Shown here piece after piece: positions 55,635 through 64,000 of a stretch of DNA of 64,000 nucleotides. The DNA lies in contig JADJHD010000005.1 in NCBI GenBank assembly GCA_016707705.1, positions 237,990-301,989 of the forward strand, in the 5' to 3' direction. Numbering within the stretch: the first letter of the stretch is position 1; every line of letters starts with the position of its first letter. Below the pieces are notes generated by a model. The model saw only the letters and a list, made by a program, of their open reading frames with translations. It was not told where the DNA came from and did no database searches. The DNA comes from Bacteroidales bacterium. GTDB lineage: Bacteria; Bacteroidota; Bacteroidia; Bacteroidales; UBA4417. A program made the position numbers and the translations under genes.

Positions 55635-58600
55635 CTACCTTAGCAGCATGACAGTTCCCTTTATCGGGCTTTTTTCCCTTAGTGTTTTACCCTGAGGTTT
55701 GGTAAATCGGATAAAATAGGAGTATACACCATCAGGACAGAGTACTCCATTGTAATATCCATCCCAGGCTTCATCCATTGAGTTGCCCTCGAAGATAAGT
55801 TGTCCCCAACGATTATAGATGAGCAGTTTAAAATCCTGAAGTATATCAACATCACTGTATCTTGCCCTGAATACTTCATTCTTGCCATCACCATTCGGGG
55901 AGAAAGCTGTTGGGATGTAAATGGCAGCAGGGCAATAGAGAAGTGTCAGCGTATCGGAATTTGAACAGCCGTAAAGGTCAGTAATCTTCACCCAATACAC
56001 ACCTTCTCCGGTTGCAGTATTTGTTGGCAATGTGCTGAAATCCCACCATTCATAGGATGCATAGCCTTCTCCCGGTTCAAGCTGGTAAACGGCATCAGCG
56101 CAGGCTGTATCGGCAAGAGCAATCTGGAACTGAGGCCCGGGCTTAATGCTTACATTAACGGTGTCCTTATCAGTACATCCCAGATTATTTGTGGTTTCAA
56201 CAATATAAACGCCATCATCACTCATCCCCGCACTTGCAATCGAGTATTGCTGTCCGGGAACCTGGCTGCCATTGGGCAGAGTCCACATATGCTGGTAAAA
56301 GTTTCCATCAGAGGTGAGATCAAGGCTGTTTCCCTGACAAATTGTAGTATCTCCAAGTATGGATGCTGTAGGCTGTGGCCTGAATACAGCTGCACCTTCC
56401 TGTGAAAACGAAACTATATAGGGTAGACCTGAATTGTCGGTAATTCCGCATATGCCAGGCAGGAAATTAGCCCATTGCAGCATGGATGTTCCTGAAGCCT
56501 TACCCTTGAATTCAAGCCGGAACAGAATATCTCCATCAGGGATTGATTTTGCTGTAGATCCAGTCCAATTCATAACCAGCTGACCCAAAACTCCGGAATC
56601 AGTATTTACCTGGCCAAGATTTGAATGAACCTGATCAATTCCCCAGAAGATTGCAATTGAAGGATCATATGTAAGGCAGATATCAAACTTCTGGATATTT
56701 ACCATACCTGATGCTTTCACTGAGAGGAACACGTTCGAACCGGGGCATTCAGTGACGGTGTCTGCATCCAGAAGAACCCCAATAAGTATGTTGTTGATTC
56801 TGAATGGTTCAGTAGTAATGCATCCATTAGCATCTTTTACATATACCAGATAATTCTGATTACCGGCCAATCCGGTAAAATTATTGGTTGGTGACCAGCT
56901 TGTTCCATTCAGTGAATACTGTAAAGGAGCAGAGCCATTAGCCATGATGGTTACACTTCCGTTCGACTGATTATTCGTCGCGCCGGTGGTGTCAAGAGGT
57001 GTTATTATGGTAGGAGGTGCGGTTGCAGTAATATTGAGATTTACCGGATTGCCAACGCATCCGTTTGCATTGGTTTCAACTACTGATAAAGTATTGGGTC
57101 CGCCAAGACTGGTCCAGTCAACATCAGCCAGATTGCTGCCGGTTGTAGTGCTTAAAATGCCACCTCCCGATAATGTCCATACATAGGTAGATCCTGGTGG
57201 TGCGGGGTAATTGAATAAGTCATGGTAGAATTCAGGCAGACTGACTGATTGCCACCACTGACATTTGTGGAGGAAATCGCCGGTGTAGCCGGTTTTGTAT
57301 TCATCACTACGGTAATTGTTCCGCTTGTTGAAGGACAACCTCCGGGTATATTGCTTACCGTGACCGAATACAAACCTGCATTCAGCATTGTAGTATTAGG
57401 AATGATAGGTTCATCGAGGGTGGAACTGAAACCGTTGGGGCCGGTCCAGGAATAGGTTGCACCTGCAATACTGGTGTTCATGAATAGAGTATCTCCTTCA
57501 CACATGGGAGAGCTGGCTCCAACAATAACACTAATACTATTGCTGAATTCTATGGTTGCATCTGCAAAACTTGCGGCACACTCAGTACCATTGGAGATAG
57601 TCCATCTGACAGTATATATTCCTTGTGTGGAAACATTGAAGCCTGAGTTGAAAGCAGTTGGGTCAGAAAATGTGCCTGTTCCCGGACCCGAAATTAATGT
57701 CCATAATCCGGTACCAACAGTTGGAGAATTACCGGCCAATGTAGTTGAGGTAACACCGCATAGTGATTGGTTGCTGGCAGTAGCGGTTGTAGGAGGAGAT
57801 ACAACGGTTACAGTTACTGATACACAACTGGCTGTGCCACAGAGATTGCTTGCCCACTGAGCATAATAGGTAGTTGTTGAGGCTGGCGGAGGAATTGACA
57901 ACCCGTTTCCAACACCCAGATGAACACCACCACAGCTGCCTTCATACCAATGAAGTGTGTCTCCGGTTCCGCCACTTACTGTAAGAACGATATTGGAGGC
58001 AGAAGTTAAACAAACGGAAGGAGGGGTTGAAATCGCCGTCCCGGCAGCAACTGCAGCCTGATTAACAACTACATTCGTAGAGTTTGAAGTAGCGGGACAG
58101 CCTCCGGGAATTCCTGTAACATCTACAGTATAGGTTCCTGCATCCAGCGTGGTTGTTCCCGTGATAACCGGGTTCTGGACATTGGATGTAAATCCGTTGG
58201 GGCCTGTCCAGCTGTAGGTAGCTCCTGCAATATCCGAAAAGAGGTTGATGTCAAGGCCACTACAGACCGGAGAGTTACTCGTAGCGGTTACAGTGAGTGC
58301 ATTGCTGAAATTGAGGGTTACCTGATCAGAACTTGGGGTGCAGATGGCCCCATTACTGATGGTCCATTGGGCAACATAGGTTCCCAGCGTTGAAGCCGTT
58401 ACTGAAGTATTATTTAGGTTCGGATTTGCAAAAGTCAGGGTTCCCGGACCCGAGACCATGGTCCAGGTACCGGTTCCGCTTGCTGCAACATTCCCAGCCA
58501 TAGTTGTAGTCAAAACGCCACATAGCGATTGTGCAGCACCTGCAACTGCAGCTGTTGGCATGGGATCGACAGTAACAGTTACGCTTACGCATCCTGAACT

Positions 58601-60238
58601 TCCGCAGAGTGGTGTGGTCCACTGAACATAATAAGTGGTAGTTGCTGTTGGAGAAGGGATTGTAATATTTGCAGCCGTTCCGATTACTGTGCCACTGCAG
58701 GCTCCTTCATACCATTCAAGGGCTGTGCCACTTCCTCCGTTCACAGTAAGCTGAATATTGCCTGCATCATCAGAGCAGATGTGATTCCTGTCGACAGTTG
58801 CCCCGGATGGAACAACTGGGATGGGGTGAATTGTCACTACAATTGCCGGAAGGAGATTGGTAACGCAGTAGGTAAGTGTTCCGTAGGTAGCGACAACTGT
58901 ATAGGTTCCTCCAGTGAGTGTATTTGTAAGGTTAAGGGCATTTCCGGTTCCCGGGACAGGTGCTCCGACAGCGGTGCCATCGAGGTAAAGCTGGTAGTTA
59001 ACACCGAGTTGGGAACCACTTAATGAAATCAACACATTGGGGTCATCACTGCAATAATCCGTAGCTCCTGAAACTGTGAAAGTCTGGGGAAGATTTGCCG
59101 TTGAAGTGTAGATTCCTACAGGGTTATCAGTTGCTGTAGCTACAGAGTACTTGGTGTTTACACCTGAGCAATTGTATTCATAAACCCTGAAGAAGTATTC
59201 CCGGCAGGCTTCAAGTCCGGTAACTGTGACGGTGTTTCCTGTCCCTGCATATACCACTTGTTGTCCGGTTCCGGCATAAACAGAGTTGGCAGCAGGTGGT
59301 GCAGTTCCATCAACTGGATCGGTGAAAGTGTTGGTGGTATTGATGACAACATATCTGTTTGCGGCACTTCCGTTCGTCCATTGAATGCTAAGATCCGTAT
59401 TGTTAGCAGTAACACTGGCAATATTGCTGGCAGGAGTTGTTGGAGTAGCGCAGACTGTCCATGTAATCAGTACATCATCAGTAGCCATTCCCTGGTCATT
59501 ATTGCCGCTATACTTGGGATCATCCCACTTCATCATGATGAACTCATTGTTATTCACTGAGAGCCCGTTAATAGGACTCGAAATGGCAACCATATTGGGA
59601 GCAACATTACCGTCAAGTGCCTGAGCGGTCCCTGAGTTGATAGGTGCACTGAAATTCAGTGCAGATACAACAACCCAGGATGCTGTGGCAGAGGGTTGAA
59701 GATTGGTTATAGCAGCAGCAGCTTTTTTATAGGCAAAAGTTACTTTTTGGGGTGATGTTGGACTGAATCCGCCATCTCTCCACTGCTCTCCTCTATAGGA
59801 AACCTTGAAATCGGAAACTACTGAGCCGGAGGTATTCTGGAATTGAATGCCCCAGGCATAGTGTCCTGAAGCAGCATTGTTGGAACCTACTGATCCGATT
59901 GCTCTTTCAGTTGATGTGCCTGTTCCATAGCTGTATCCGTTTCCTGAAAGGTTATTGCCATCATCGGCAAGAACTGAAATGGGATATGGTCCACCAGGAG
60001 GTGTAGTTGGTACTCTCTGAAAATACCAATAAGGTAAGGTGACAAGATCAGTCCATGCAACAGAACCTGAAGCGGGTAAACTATTGAAATCCTGAGTATA
60101 GCTGCCTAATTGCGGTGTTGGAGTTATCGGATACTGAGCGTATGCACCCTCACTCAGGAATATTGTGAGCACAACAATTCCAGCAAGCACTCTGCTGAGT
60201 GACTGAATGAAAGTTGAATATGAGTACTTGTGACTCAA
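55635..60238 (-). CDS. Giant CHU_C/T9SS type B protein with duplicated Ig-like modules (one frameshift)
   Basis: Two frames join near 57207 (accccgcaccacc, one base missing) into about 1530 residues. The N-terminal frame (57152-60238) starts with a signal peptide (to GAYAQ), a lectin/jelly-roll-like domain (GHYAWGIQFQNTSGSVVSDF), an Fn3-like unit and two tandem modules of about 260 residues each (LEWYEGACSGTVIG; TYSWTGPNGFTSNVQNP; IPGGCPATSNS). The C-terminal frame (55635-57338) has a cohesin-like domain, a PKD unit and the gliding-type sorting domain (IYIPTAFSPNGDGKNEVFRA, LLIYNRWGQLIFEGN, PDGVYSYFIRFTKPQGK). It shares its C-terminal half architecture with the neighbouring giant gene, suggesting duplication. 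Confidence 0.86.
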
Positions 60239-60782
60239 AATGAGGGTTTTAGGTCAGCAAAAGGGACTAATTTTTCAGTATACGAAAATAAACGTTTTGG
60301 TTGAATTTTTAGTGCCCTGTTCAGAAAATGTAATATCTTCTTTTGGGTGTTTTAGATTTTCTGCTGCTGTTGGCAAATTGTGCTTGTGAGGAGTTGTTGG
60401 TAGTTTAGTTGTTAGTGTCCGGGGTTCGAGGTTAGATGGTGCAATTAGCAAGGTGGAGAACACAGATGTCCGCCGCGGCGGACTGATCCGCCAGCTGGCG
60501 GACAGATTTTCACAGATTCAATTTTCAAATTTTCATCCGAAAGCTTTAACAAAATCTCCTTTTCTCACTGTCCCCTGTCCCCAAATCTCCTTGTCTCCCT
60601 GTCCCCAATTCTCATTGTCTCCCCGTCCCCAAATCTCCTTGTCCCATTGTCCCCTTGTCCCCTTGTCACTCCAAAGAATCACCAATCTAAATCCCACATA
60701 AATCAGCAACCCGAAACCAGAAATCCGCAAAAAAAAACCTTCCCGGAAATCAGGAAGGTTTTTTAATAAAGGTAGTAAAGTA
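60239..60782. repeat. Intergenic region with repeat island F
   Basis: About 545 bases. 60239-60390 is unique and AT-rich and presumably carries the promoter of the giant gene. 60400-60510 has gttagtgtccggggttcgagg, gatgtccgccgcggcggac (60466-60484) and a tccgccagctggcgga palindrome (60488-60503). 60560-60672 is a low-complexity run of ctccttgtccc/ctgtcccc units ending ttgtcactccaaagaa, the same end as in islands A and C. A terminator hairpin of the pnt operon follows. Confidence 0.75.
60729..60766 (-). terminator. Terminator of the pnt operon
   Basis: aaccttcc (60736-60743) pairs with ggaaggtt (60753-60760) around a 9-base loop. A-run on the left gives a T-run on the minus strand; tttt also follows on the plus strand, so it may work in both directions. 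It lies 17 bases beyond the pntB stop. Confidence 0.88.
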
Positions 60783-62258
60783 CTAGAGACTCTTGATTTC
60801 AGCGACAAGCTTCTGAAGAGTGGCTTTAGCGTCACCGAAGAGCATTCTGTTCTTTGGATGATAGAATAGATTATTTGGGATAGCGGCATAACCGGCGGCC
60901 ATACTGCGCTTCATAACAATGATATTCTTTGCATCCAGAGCCTTGATAATCGGCATTCCGTAAATCGGGCTTGATGGATCATCCTCGGCTGCAGGGTTTA
61001 CAACGTCGTTTGCACCAATTACTATGACAACATCAGTGTTGTTCATTTCATTATTGGCATCTTCCATTTCAACCAGCTTTTCATAAGGAACATCAGCTTC
61101 AGCAAGAAGAACATTCATATGTCCGGGCATACGACCGGCAACAGGGTGGATGGCATATTTTACTTCAACACCCTTGCTGGCTAAGAGATTGTCGAGTTCA
61201 TGGCAAAGATGCTGAGCCTGGGCAACGGCAAGACCGTATCCCGGAACGATGTATACTTTCTGTGAGTAGCTGAGCAGTACGGCAGCATCGCTGAGGGAAA
61301 TTTCCTTAACGGTTTTGTCGGAAGCTTCAGCACCACCTTCGGCAGCAACACCAAATGCACCAATTATAACATTGAGCAGTGAGCGGTTCATAGCCTTGCA
61401 CATCAGGATGGTAAGAATGGTTCCTGAGGAGCCAACGAGGATACCACCGGTAAGCATGGCCTGATTGCCGTAAAGGAATCCGCCCATTGCAGCTGCAACG
61501 CCGGTGAAGGAGTTAAGCAGGGAGATTACTACAGGCATATCGGCACCACCGATCGGCATAACGAAGGTTACACCATAAATAAGGGCAGCAACTGCGAAGA
61601 GATAGATAGGCCAGTTATTGTCGACAACAGGCTGCATGAAAAGGATAACCACGAGGGCAACCAGCAGAACCACGAGGAAACTCAGGTTTACAACGCGGAG
61701 GATAGGATGCTTGATGTCACCAATCCTGCCATCGAGTTTTCCAAAAGCTATCATACTACCGGCAAATGAAACACCACCGATCATAAGTCCGAGGAGAATG
61801 GCAATTCCTTCACCGTTCAGCATGGTAGCTGCTCCTTCCGAAGCAAGAATATTCTGCATTTTTGGGAATTCCATCAGGGAAATGAGTGCGGCGCAGGCAC
61901 CACCCATACCGTTGAAGATGGAAACCATCTGCGGCATGGCAGTCATTTTTACTTTTATGGAAGCATACCAGCCAACGAAGGATCCAATGGCAAGAGCAAT
62001 AACAATCCAGAGAATGTTACCGATGCCTTTGAATTCAACAGTTCCATCAGGCAGCATAACCTTGGTCTTGTGGAACAGAATTGTGAAAACGATAGCTGCT
62101 GCCATACCGGCTGCGGCCCAAAGGTTTCCTGAACGTGCTGTTGCAGGATGGCTCAGTTTCTTCAAACCCAGAATAAAGAGGATTGAAGCCAGGAGGTAGG
62201 AAATCTCAAGAATGGAAATTTCATTCGAGAATTCAAGGATTTTTGTGATTTGTTCCAT
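60783..62258 (-). CDS. pntB: NAD(P) transhydrogenase subunit beta
   Basis: A 491-residue inner-membrane protein with about nine helices in the first 280 residues (domain II) and a C-terminal NADP(H)-binding domain III (about 310-491: YIVPGYGLAVAQAQH, YAIHPVAGRMPGHMNVLLAE, VVIVIGANDVVNPAA and VMKRSMAAGYA). With the alpha subunits it couples hydride transfer between NADH and NADP+ to proton movement, making NADPH. It follows the small alpha-2 gene by 12 bases. Confidence 0.95.
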   Translation of the reverse strand: MEQITKILEFSNEISILEISYLLASILFILGLKKLSHPATARSGNLWAAAGMAAAIVFTILFHKTKVMLPDGTVEFKGIGNILWIVIALAIGSFVGWYASIKVKMTAMPQMVSIFNGMGGACAALISLMEFPKMQNILASEGAATMLNGEGIAILLGLMIGGVSFAGSMIAFGKLDGRIGDIKHPILRVVNLSFLVVLLVALVVILFMQPVVDNNWPIYLFAVAALIYGVTFVMPIGGADMPVVISLLNSFTGVAAAMGGFLYGNQAMLTGGILVGSSGTILTILMCKAMNRSLLNVIIGAFGVAAEGGAEASDKTVKEISLSDAAVLLSYSQKVYIVPGYGLAVAQAQHLCHELDNLLASKGVEVKYAIHPVAGRMPGHMNVLLAEADVPYEKLVEMEDANNEMNNTDVVIVIGANDVVNPAAEDDPSSPIYGMPIIKALDAKNIIVMKRSMAAGYAAIPNNLFYHPKNRMLFGDAKATLQKLVAEIKSL

Positions 62259-62270
62259 GGTGCGGCCCCC

Positions 62271-62576
62271 TTATTTTTTCTTTTTCTTAAACATTTCAAG
62301 CATGCGGTCAGTAACCACGAAACCCCCGACAACATTCAGGGTGCCAAGCACAACAGCAATAAAGCCAAAGATGAGGGACAGGGTATTCTCGGCATGGCCC
62401 ATCACGATGATGGCACCAATGATCACAACCCCGTGGATAGCGTTGCTACCCGACATGAGTGGGGTATGCAGAACCGCCGGTACGTGCGATATGACCTCGA
62501 TCCCAAGGAATATGGAAAGGACGATGATAAAGATCATCTCCTTATATTCCAGGAAAAATTTTAGTACATCTTCCAT
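62271..62576 (-). CDS. pntAB: NAD(P) transhydrogenase subunit alpha, C-terminal part
   Basis: A 101-residue membrane protein with three helices (FIIVLSIFLGIEVISHVPAV; GVVIIGAIIVMGHAENTLSL; FGFIAVVLGTLNVVGGFVVT), equal to the membrane end of full-length PntA, ending in a Lys-rich tail. The alpha subunit is split into two genes here, as in Rhodospirillum rubrum and many Bacteroidota. Lies 54 bases after the alpha-1 gene. Confidence 0.93.
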   Translation of the reverse strand: MEDVLKFFLEYKEMIFIIVLSIFLGIEVISHVPAVLHTPLMSGSNAIHGVVIIGAIIVMGHAENTLSLIFGFIAVVLGTLNVVGGFVVTDRMLEMFKKKKK

Positions 62577-62630
62577 AATTACGATTGTTATTTTGTGTGA
62601 AGTTTTGGTTCTATGTTTTCCTTGCTGCTG

Positions 62631-63755
62631 TTATCCGATGGTGGTTTTTACCCTTTCATGGACGATTTCCTTGCCATGGGTTACAGCTGTACCTTTTACG
62701 AGGTCGTCTTCCCAATTCAGGTTAAGAGCGCCTTCCTTGGTAATCATAAGTTTAAGGAAGTTGATGACGTTCTTTCCAAACATGCGGCTTGAATCGGTAG
62801 GGATATCAGTTGGGAAGAATGAATTCCCGATAATCTTAACCCCATTGTGAACGTAGGTTTCGTCGTTCTTTGTCAGTTCGCAGTTACCGCCTGTTGAAGC
62901 AGCAAGGTCGATAATGACTGAACCCGGAACCATCTTCTCAACAGTTTCCTTTTTAATAAGGAGAGGAGCACGCCTTCCCGGAATCTGTGCAGTGCAGATG
63001 ATGACATCGCTCTTTACAGCCTGATCGTGAATTGCCTGTGCCTGGCGCTGCTTGAATTCGTCTGTTTGCTCAACGGCATAACCGCCGGCAGCCTTGTCGT
63101 CAATAGCTCCCTCAACATCAACAAACTTGCCTCCCAGACCCATAACTTCTTCCTTAACAGCAGCACGTACGTCGAATACATAAACTACTGCACCAAGCTT
63201 ACGGGCGGTTGCAACAGCCTGAAGACCGGCAACTCCAGCACCAAGGATCAGAAGGTTGGCAGGCTTGATGGTGCCGGCAGCCGTCATGAACATTGGGAAA
63301 AACTTTGGAAGGGTGTTGGCAGCGGTAAGAACAGCCTTGTATCCCGAGGCTGTAGCCTGGGAAGAAAGGATATCCATTGCCTGGGCACGGGTGGTCCTGG
63401 GAAGAACATCCAGACTGAAGCTGGTAATGTTCCTGGCAGCCAGTTCCTTAACCAGTTCACCGTTGAAATAGGGATTCAATACTCCCATGAATACCTGTCC
63501 ATCCTTCAGGGCGGCAGTTTCTTCCTTTGTAGGAGCATTTACCTTGATTACCAGGTCGGAGCCTGCAATCACATTTGCCTTGGACTCAATTTTTGCACCT
63601 ACCTGCTCATAGTCTTTGTCATATGCAAAGGCTTTCAAGCCGGCATCCTTTTCAACCAGGATGGTGACATTCATTTTGACAAGGGTGGCGACACTTTCGG
63701 GCAGCAATGCAACCCGGTTTTCGCTTTCAATTTCTTTCAGTATTCCTATTGTCAT
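62631..63755 (-). CDS. pntAA: NAD(P) transhydrogenase subunit alpha, NAD-binding part
   Basis: A 374-residue soluble subunit (domain I) related to alanine dehydrogenase. N-terminal TIGILKEIESENRVALLPES, then FSLDVLPRTTRAQAMDILSS, the NAD fold LLILGAGVAGLQAVATARKL with VYVFDVRAAVKEEVMGLGG, IICTAQIPGRRAPLLI and GSVIIDLAASTGGNCELTKN. First gene of the pntA1-A2-B operon. The 245 bases between its start and the window end are AT-rich and should contain the promoter; I see no other gene there. Confidence 0.95.
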   Translation of the reverse strand: MTIGILKEIESENRVALLPESVATLVKMNVTILVEKDAGLKAFAYDKDYEQVGAKIESKANVIAGSDLVIKVNAPTKEETAALKDGQVFMGVLNPYFNGELVKELAARNITSFSLDVLPRTTRAQAMDILSSQATASGYKAVLTAANTLPKFFPMFMTAAGTIKPANLLILGAGVAGLQAVATARKLGAVVYVFDVRAAVKEEVMGLGGKFVDVEGAIDDKAAGGYAVEQTDEFKQRQAQAIHDQAVKSDVIICTAQIPGRRAPLLIKKETVEKMVPGSVIIDLAASTGGNCELTKNDETYVHNGVKIIGNSFFPTDIPTDSSRMFGKNVINFLKLMITKEGALNLNWEDDLVKGTAVTHGKEIVHERVKTTIG

Positions 63756-64000
63756 AACAGTAGGGGATTTTTAGGATTTAATGCGGGCAAATGTAACGTA
63801 AATAAAAGGATTCTATCAAATTATTGATCGAGTGGAATTTTGATAATTCAGTAAAACACGGAAGGAATATTTTTAGCTGCTGTTAAGCGATTAACAGAAA
63901 AAATCGCTGCTTAGCTCTTCATTAGCAATAGATAGAGAAAAGTGAATATTTTGGATGGAATGATTCTATTCTCCTTTTACCCTGTTTTGAGCTCTAAATT

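Noticed and set aside
1..64000. tRNA or rRNA genes
   Set aside because: I looked through the intergenic regions for cloverleaf-like or rRNA-like sequence and recognised none; a covariance search could still find one.

Overview
The window looks like a chromosome piece from an uncultured member of the Bacteroidota (class Bacteroidia). Reasons: a TonB-dependent receptor with a CarboxypepD-like N-terminus, a GldF/GldG gliding ABC module, four secreted proteins with type IX secretion (T9SS) sorting domains (two type A, two gliding-type CHU_C/type B), PorT-like outer-membrane barrels, a CotH-like secreted protein, TAnnTTTG promoter-like motifs and almost no Shine-Dalgarno signals. No rRNA, tRNA or CRISPR array was found. 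Metabolism points to a heterotroph with anaerobic traits (flavin reductase-rubredoxin fusion, tungstate/molybdate uptake, split transhydrogenase) that still carries superoxide dismutase.

Layout. 0.1-11.8 kb is almost all minus strand: sod, TonB receptor, a small CarboxypepD protein, rpmB, asnB, DUF190-crcB, a PEP synthase/PPDK regulatory kinase, a T9SS cargo, cinA and a double UspA. 11.9-13.8 kb holds a uridine phosphorylase and a SirB1/transglutaminase-like gene, convergent with purC and phoH. An IS110-family element (16.1-17.4 kb) lies between phoH and a SAM hydroxide adenosyltransferase, followed by gldF-gldG-DUF4340 and a WbpP-like epimerase. 24.4-33.4 kb is minus strand: flavin reductase-rubredoxin, acyl-ACP thioesterase, two outer-membrane barrel genes (each frameshifted) and an efflux operon TetR-TolC-HlyD-permease-permease with no ATPase gene. 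33.5-37.8 kb: cupin, AlkD-like glycosylase, CotH-like T9SS protein, gdhA. 38.3-41.8 kb: a 1158-residue protein combining a GAF-like sensor, receiver-like domains and a PEP/pyruvate-binding ATP-grasp domain. 42.4-48.9 kb: an unknown secreted protein, a small orphan gene, a queuosine-precursor transporter and a wtpABC-like operon with several frameshifts. A second, more degraded IS110 copy is at 49.0-50.3 kb. Two giant CHU_C-type proteins fill 51.0-60.2 kb, and pntB-pntA2-pntA1 closes the window.

The most notable system is the pair of IS110 elements and the dispersed palindrome tccgccggctggcgga. Both copies sit inside that palindrome. The non-coding region in front of each transposase can fold into two hairpins. 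The loop of the first carries tccgccg (same sense as the left flank) and cgccag (complement of the right flank). The loop of the second carries ttagaata and taaagg, matching the element's own right and left ends. This is the layout expected of an IS110 bridge RNA (target-binding loop, then donor-binding loop), here apparently programmed for a chromosomal repeat family that fills many intergenic gaps in the window.

Many genes (two barrels, wtpA, wtpB, both giant T9SS genes, both transposases) contain single-base frameshifts, several at homopolymers. I read most as likely assembly or base-calling errors, although true decay cannot be excluded from sequence alone.
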